Of a stretch of DNA of 8,325 bases, positions 4,588-8,325 are shown piece by piece (position 1 is the first letter of the stretch; the number at the start of each line of letters is the position of its first letter). Made by a program: the position numbers and the translations under genes. The notes beneath the pieces are model-generated. The model searched no databases and was not told the DNA's origin. It saw only the letters and a program-made list of their open reading frames with translations. Source of the stretch: Sulfurimonas sp. (GTDB taxonomy: Bacteria; Campylobacterota; Campylobacteria; Campylobacterales; Sulfurimonadaceae); contig JAFLJV010000028.1 in the NCBI GenBank assembly GCA_022712845.1, forward strand, positions 1 to 8,325, written 5' to 3'.

Positions 4588-5811
4588 TTGAGATATATTT
4601 TACTACTTTTATTACCACTTTTGTTGAGTGCAAGTTTAACTTTTACTTCAAATCATAACAAAGAAGTTGCTATACTTGAGTCTTTTGATATAGAGGCATC
4701 TTTTCTTTATGATAAAATTATGAACAAAATGAAAAACTCTAAAAAAGCCATTTATAAAAAGAAGAGATTTTTTCAAGCTATGGATGATGCATATCTGTTT
4801 ATACCAGCTGTTAAAAATATCTTAACTACAAATAATATTCCAGCAGAATTTCTTTTTTTAGCGATGGCAGAGTCTCACTTTTCAACAAAAGCGTACTCAA
4901 GGAAAAAAGCATCTGGACTTTGGCAGTTTATGCCAAAAACAGGAAAGCAGTATGGACTTAAAATTGATTCTTATGTTGATGAGAGAAGAGATTTTGTAAA
5001 ATCAACAAAAGCTGCTGCAAAATATTTAACATATTTACATAAAAAATTTGGTAAATGGTACTTAGCCGCGATTGCTTATAACTGTGGTGAAGGTAGACTG
5101 GCAAAGGCGATAAAAAGAGCAAAAAGTGATGAACTATTGGTCTTACTAGATTCAAGAAAAAAATATATCCCAAGAGAAAGTAGAATGTATATAAGAAAAA
5201 TTGTGGCTCTTGCTTTGATGGGAAATGATGAGCAGTTTTTACTTCATAGTGAGTATGAGCACCTTTTAAATCGTGCAAATGCCTACTCTGTTTCAACTGT
5301 TAAGGTTCCAAGAGGCGAATCTATGAAAAGAGTATCTAAATTAGTTGGGATACCACTTAAAGAATTGAAAAAACTAAACAGACATCTAAAATATGATTTT
5401 GTGCCGCCATATTCAAAGAGTTATGACATATATATTCCATATATAAAACTATCTGACTTCAAGCAAAAATATTTTAAATCAAAAATCAAAAATATTTATA
5501 GAATTCATATTGTTTCAAGTGGCGAATCACTCTCATACATAGGTAAAAGTTATGGTGTTCCTTATAAAATGATTATGGACTTTAACAACTTGAAAAGTAC
5601 AAGACTAAAGCTAAAGCAAAAGCTTATCATACCTATAGATGACAAGCTAAAACCTAAAAAAAGAAATAATAAATTTTACTATTTAGTAAAAAGAGGTGAT
5701 ACTTTAGAGTCAATCTCTAAAACTCATAGAATAAGTGTTAAAAATTTAAGACTAAAAAATCGTATAAAGGGTAGTTTAATTAAAGCTGGTGAAAGATTGA
5801 AAATTCAATGA
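4588..5811 (+). CDS. mltD: Membrane-bound lytic murein transglycosylase D-like protein with LysM domains
   Basis: A periplasmic enzyme that cleaves peptidoglycan between MurNAc and GlcNAc to form 1,6-anhydro ends. Its 407 residues begin with a signal peptide (about 1-16) lacking a lipobox cysteine. An SLT domain spans about 75-190, with catalytic Glu95 (AMAESHFS), ASGLWQFMP (108-116) and AYNCGEGR (163-170). A degenerate LysM-like segment at about 236-285 is followed by two clearer LysM repeats at about 304-350 and 363-406, which would bind glycan strands. The start codon is TTG, which gives the signal peptide directly. Its ribosome site is weak (GAG at 4578-4580). The end overlaps rlpA by 4 bp (ATGA), coupling two wall enzymes. 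The symbol follows domain architecture. Confidence 0.88.
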   Translation: MRYILLLLLPLLLSASLTFTSNHNKEVAILESFDIEASFLYDKIMNKMKNSKKAIYKKKRFFQAMDDAYLFIPAVKNILTTNNIPAEFLFLAMAESHFSTKAYSRKKASGLWQFMPKTGKQYGLKIDSYVDERRDFVKSTKAAAKYLTYLHKKFGKWYLAAIAYNCGEGRLAKAIKRAKSDELLVLLDSRKKYIPRESRMYIRKIVALALMGNDEQFLLHSEYEHLLNRANAYSVSTVKVPRGESMKRVSKLVGIPLKELKKLNRHLKYDFVPPYSKSYDIYIPYIKLSDFKQKYFKSKIKNIYRIHIVSSGESLSYIGKSYGVPYKMIMDFNNLKSTRLKLKQKLIIPIDDKLKPKKRNNKFYYLVKRGDTLESISKTHRISVKNLRLKNRIKGSLIKAGERLKIQ

Positions 5812-6620
5812 GTAAAATTACTACTGCATTAATAGTTTTTATTCTTATTTTTACTGCTGGTTGTAGCACAAGAGGGACAAGAACATATGTAGATCACGGT
5901 GTTACAAAACACTATTCAGAAGATAAAGATTCACATAATTCATCTGTAAATAAAAAAGACTATAATCATCCTACAATGAACTCCTATGTTATAAGGGGGA
6001 TTAGATATCATCCTACAGTTGTAAATGTTGGTGATAGATTTAGAGGAAATGCTAGTTGGTATGGCAAAAAATTTCATGGTAGACTAACTTCAAATGGTGA
6101 AAGATACAATATGTACGCTATGACTGCTGCTCATAAAACTTTGCCAATGAACACTATAGTTAAAGTGACAAATCGTAAAAATGGACTAAATACAATTGTA
6201 AGAATTAATGACAGAGGTCCTTTTATAGCCACTAGAATTATTGATCTCTCAAACAAAGCTGCTCATAAAATTGATATGGTTAGAGATGGAACAGCACCTG
6301 TAAGCATAGAAATACTTGGTTTTTATTCTAAAAATAAAAGAAATATTCCAACTAGAAAAGAATTAAGAGGTTTACCTCAAAGACAACAGATAAATGATTA
6401 TGCCCTGCAAATTGCATCTTTTTCAAAAATCAAAGGTGCTTTAACAACACAAGCAAAACATGATGGAACAGATGGGTATAAAACGATTATAAAAGATATG
6501 CAAACAAACAATGGAAGAATGTTTAAGGTATGGTTAACAGGGTTTAAGAGTGAGCAAGAAGCAAGAGACTATAAAACACTTGGACATTTCCAAAGTGCAT
6601 TTATTGTAAAAGAGGATTAG
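5808..6620 (+). CDS. rlpA: RlpA septal/periplasmic lipoprotein (DPBB and SPOR domains)
   Basis: A lytic transglycosylase or related factor that acts on denuded glycan strands at the division site. Its 270 residues start with a lipoprotein signal, lipobox FTAGC with acylated Cys19. A linker precedes the double-psi beta-barrel domain (about 79-170, [13 protein letters not shown]...). Glu98, His109 and Asp135 have the same spacing as the catalytic residues reported for Pseudomonas RlpA, suggesting it is active rather than structural only. A C-terminal SPOR domain (about 196-268, [10 protein letters not shown]) would target it to denuded peptidoglycan at the septum. It overlaps the preceding transglycosylase gene by 4 bp, so the two are probably made together and act on the same wall material. 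Confidence 0.93.
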   Translation: MSKITTALIVFILIFTAGCSTRGTRTYVDHGVTKHYSEDKDSHNSSVNKKDYNHPTMNSYVIRGIRYHPTVVNVGDRFRGNASWYGKKFHGRLTSNGERYNMYAMTAAHKTLPMNTIVKVTNRKNGLNTIVRINDRGPFIATRIIDLSNKAAHKIDMVRDGTAPVSIEILGFYSKNKRNIPTRKELRGLPQRQQINDYALQIASFSKIKGALTTQAKHDGTDGYKTIIKDMQTNNGRMFKVWLTGFKSEQEARDYKTLGHFQSAFIVKED

Positions 6621-6624
6621 ATTG

Positions 6625-7197
6625 ATGATAACAAAAACTAGAAAAACAAAAGAAACAGATATAACTATTTCACTAAACTTGTATGGAACTGGCAAAAGCA
6701 ATATAGACACAGGTGTTGGATTTTTAAATCATATGTTGGAAAGCTTTTCTAAACACTCTTTAATTGACCTAGATATTAAATGTGTAGGTGATACTCATAT
6801 AGATGATCATCATAGTGTTGAAGATGTTGCTATAGTCTTGGGTTCTCTTTTAGCTGAGTCTATTTATCCAGTTGCTAATATAGAAAGATTTGGTTCTGCA
6901 AATGTTGTAATGGATGAAGCTTGTGTTAGTTGTGATTTGGACTTAAGCAATCGTCCATTTATAGTTTATGAGTTTGATGTTAGAGGAAAAATTGGTTCAT
7001 TTGATAGTGAATTAGTAGAAGAATTTTTTAGAGCATTTGTATCAAATGCCAGGATAAGTGCTCATATAATAGCTCTAAGAGGTAAAAATAAACACCACAT
7101 AATAGAAGCAGCTTTTAAATCACTTGGTGTTGCTATCCGTCGTGCTACACAAAAAAATGATAAAATAGGTACCCCAAGTACAAAAGATGTTTTATGA
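6625..7197 (+). CDS. hisB: Imidazoleglycerol-phosphate dehydratase
   Basis: Catalyses the sixth step of histidine biosynthesis, dehydration of imidazole glycerol phosphate to imidazole acetol phosphate. It is a monofunctional enzyme of 190 residues, without the histidinol-phosphatase half fused in E. coli. Metal-binding signatures are present: GVGFLNHMLESF near 30, DDHHSVED near 60-67 and KHHIIEAAFKSLG near 156-168, each supplying His/Glu ligands to the Mn sites. The C-terminal GTPSTKDVL is family-typical. ATG at 6625 is preferred because AGAGGA (6611-6616) lies eight bases upstream. TTG at 6622 would add one residue. It stands alone among envelope genes, away from other his genes, and overlaps kdsC by 4 bp. 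Confidence 0.95.
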   Translation: MITKTRKTKETDITISLNLYGTGKSNIDTGVGFLNHMLESFSKHSLIDLDIKCVGDTHIDDHHSVEDVAIVLGSLLAESIYPVANIERFGSANVVMDEACVSCDLDLSNRPFIVYEFDVRGKIGSFDSELVEEFFRAFVSNARISAHIIALRGKNKHHIIEAAFKSLGVAIRRATQKNDKIGTPSTKDVL

Positions 7198-7685
7198 TTA
7201 AACTGATTGTTTTAGATGTTGATGGCTGTTTAACTGATGGGAAAATAATATATTCACAAGATAGTGAAAGTAAAAATTTTAATGTTAAAGATGGTCTAGG
7301 TATCACTTCTTGGATTAAGTTAGGGCTAAAAGTTGCCATAATTACAGGAAGAAAGTCAAAAGTTGTAGAGCGAAGAGCTAATGAACTTGGCATAAAATAT
7401 CTTTATCAAGGAATTAAAGATAAAGAAAAAGTACTTAGAGAGCTAGTTGAAAATTTAGGAATCAAGTTTTATGAAGTGAGTGCTATTGGGGATGATTTAA
7501 ATGACTACAAGATGTTAAGTATGGTTGGTAGAAGTTTTACACCAAATGATGGTATGAGTGAAATTAAAAGCATTGTTAATACTGTTTTATCAAAAAATGG
7601 TGGAGATGGTGCTGTGAGAGAGATGATAGACATTTTAGTTGATGAAAGTGATCTTCACGATAAATTTCTTTCTTTATGGGTTTAA
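7194..7685 (+). CDS. kdsC: 3-deoxy-D-manno-octulosonate 8-phosphate phosphatase (KdsC)
   Basis: Removes phosphate from KDO-8-phosphate to give KDO, the sugar linking lipid A to core in lipopolysaccharide. It is a HAD-superfamily protein of 163 residues without a cap domain, as KdsC is. The nucleophile motif is LDVDGCLTDG (7-16, Asp8 and Asp10). Motif II is ITGR (Thr51), the motif III lysine lies in GIKDKEK (73-79), and the motif IV acids are in GDDLND (99-104). GGDGAVRE (136-143) is a KdsC-specific C-terminal signature that forms part of the tetramer active site. Translation is coupled to hisB by an ATGA overlap. Its place before lptC and lptA matches the kdsC-lptC-lptA order seen in many Gram-negative bacteria. 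Confidence 0.94.
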   Translation: MIKLIVLDVDGCLTDGKIIYSQDSESKNFNVKDGLGITSWIKLGLKVAIITGRKSKVVERRANELGIKYLYQGIKDKEKVLRELVENLGIKFYEVSAIGDDLNDYKMLSMVGRSFTPNDGMSEIKSIVNTVLSKNGGDGAVREMIDILVDESDLHDKFLSLWV

Positions 7686-7689
7686 TTAA

Positions 7690-8211
7690 ATGAATATTAA
7701 TATCTTTTTTGCTTTAATCTCATCTGTACTTTTATCGATACTTTTTTTATTTAAGCCATTAGATATAGAACAAAGAGAGTTTGGTGATATAGCACTGTTT
7801 AATATTTCTGCTTTTACCGTGTATGAATTAAATGAGAAAGGTCTAATATCATTAATGAGTGGAGAAGAAGGTATTAGGTACTCAGATAGATATAATGTTA
7901 AATCGATGGACTATACTGATAATTCTAAAGAGTTTGTAGCAAATATGAAATCAAATAGTGGAATATATAAAGATGATATTGTTTATTTGAATGGTGATGT
8001 TGTATATTTTAGAGAAGATGGGTTAACATTTGAGACACAAAAAGTTGTTTATGATAAAAAAACAGCAATAGCAGTAGCTGATGAAAATTATGTTTTGTAT
8101 AGAAATAACAATAAGGTAACAGGAAACAGATTAAAATACAATAATGTTTTGAATAAAATACAATCAAAAAATGTTGTAGTTAAATATCAATTAGAAGAGA
8201 GAGAAAAATGA
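7690..8211 (+). CDS. lptC: LPS export ABC transporter periplasmic protein LptC
   Basis: A bitopic inner-membrane protein that receives lipopolysaccharide from the LptB2FG transporter and passes it to LptA. Its 173 residues have one N-terminal membrane segment (about 4-22, FFALISSVLLSILFLF) and no cleavage site. A periplasmic beta-jellyroll follows, with alternating hydrophobic strands and the repeated pattern VYLNGDVVYFREDGLTFETQKVVYD (122-146, split over strands). Sequence conservation in LptC is low. The call rests on topology, length, this Lpt-type strand pattern and the position between kdsC and lptA. It starts four bases after kdsC and overlaps lptA by 4 bp (ATGA). Confidence 0.88.
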   Translation: MNINIFFALISSVLLSILFLFKPLDIEQREFGDIALFNISAFTVYELNEKGLISLMSGEEGIRYSDRYNVKSMDYTDNSKEFVANMKSNSGIYKDDIVYLNGDVVYFREDGLTFETQKVVYDKKTAIAVADENYVLYRNNNKVTGNRLKYNNVLNKIQSKNVVVKYQLEEREK

Positions 8212-8325
8212 AACGAGTAATAATATTAACAAGTTTTTTAGTAGCAAGTTTATTTTCACAAGAATTAAAAATAAAAGCAAACCTTTTTAACGCAGATCAA
8301 AAAGCTGGTATATCTATATTTGAAG
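8208..8325 (+). CDS. lptA: LptA periplasmic LPS-binding protein (partial, 3' end outside window)
   Basis: The first 39 codons of a secreted protein. A signal peptide (about 1-17, MKRVIILTSFLVASLFS) is followed by QELKIKANLFNADQKAGISIFEG, which matches the first strand of the OstA/LptA fold (family members read like IKAD.FEADEKKG...FKGNV). LptA would form the periplasmic bridge carrying lipopolysaccharide from LptC to the outer-membrane LptDE. Its start overlaps the lptC stop. The rest of the gene lies beyond the window. Confidence 0.85.
   Translation, partial: MKRVIILTSFLVASLFSQELKIKANLFNADQKAGISIFE

Noticed and set aside
4958..5296. Minus-strand open frame inside the transglycosylase gene
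   Set aside because: It is antisense to the SLT domain. The His/Leu/Phe-rich composition is that of a reverse-frame artefact.

Overview
The window is AT-rich chromosomal DNA from a Campylobacterota (Epsilonproteobacteria) bacterium, most likely a Sulfurimonas-like sulfur or hydrogen oxidiser. This is inferred from the base composition, the lysine/AT-biased proteins, the short RecN, and the tight gene order recN-tatD-mltD-rlpA-hisB-kdsC-lptC-lptA. No rRNA or other taxonomic marker is present, so the genus is a guess.

Left part, 1-2150: a chromosomal (sedentary-type) integron. An intact integron integrase gene (intI, 1182-2150, +) points away from a 250-bp AT-rich attI/promoter region (about 930-1181). 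Next to that lies a gene-cassette array read on the minus strand. The first cassette (928 down to 125, 804 bp) is complete. It carries three small genes: an HTH-like protein, a DUF4160 protein and a DUF2442 protein. It ends in a recognisable attC site (119-187) whose R'' box contains the stop codon of the last gene. A second cassette starts at 124 and runs off the window edge, with no visible ORF in what remains. Both cassettes begin with the same 36-bp sequence (90-125 and 894-929). It includes a near-perfect 13-bp hairpin whose outer arm is the R' box itself, and its inner edge supplies the ribosome binding site of the first gene. A third, diverged copy of the hairpin with compensatory changes lies at 33-59, inside a roughly 30-bp stem.

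Right part, 2151-8325: a densely packed housekeeping run, all on the plus strand. recN (DNA repair) has its own -10 box just after intI and is followed by tatD (metal-dependent nuclease). After a 76-bp gap with a second likely promoter come mltD-like lytic transglycosylase, rlpA, hisB, kdsC, lptC and the start of lptA. Junctions in this second group are 4-bp ATGA overlaps or gaps of a few bases. MltD-like and RlpA both act on peptidoglycan. KdsC makes KDO, and LptC and LptA move lipopolysaccharide across the periplasm. So this is a cell-envelope operon with one histidine biosynthesis gene embedded in it.

The most interesting material is the integron. Its crossover point can be read directly from where the repeat ends, it uses an atypical R' box (GTTGTTT), and a hairpin that would compete with attC folding sits at each cassette start.
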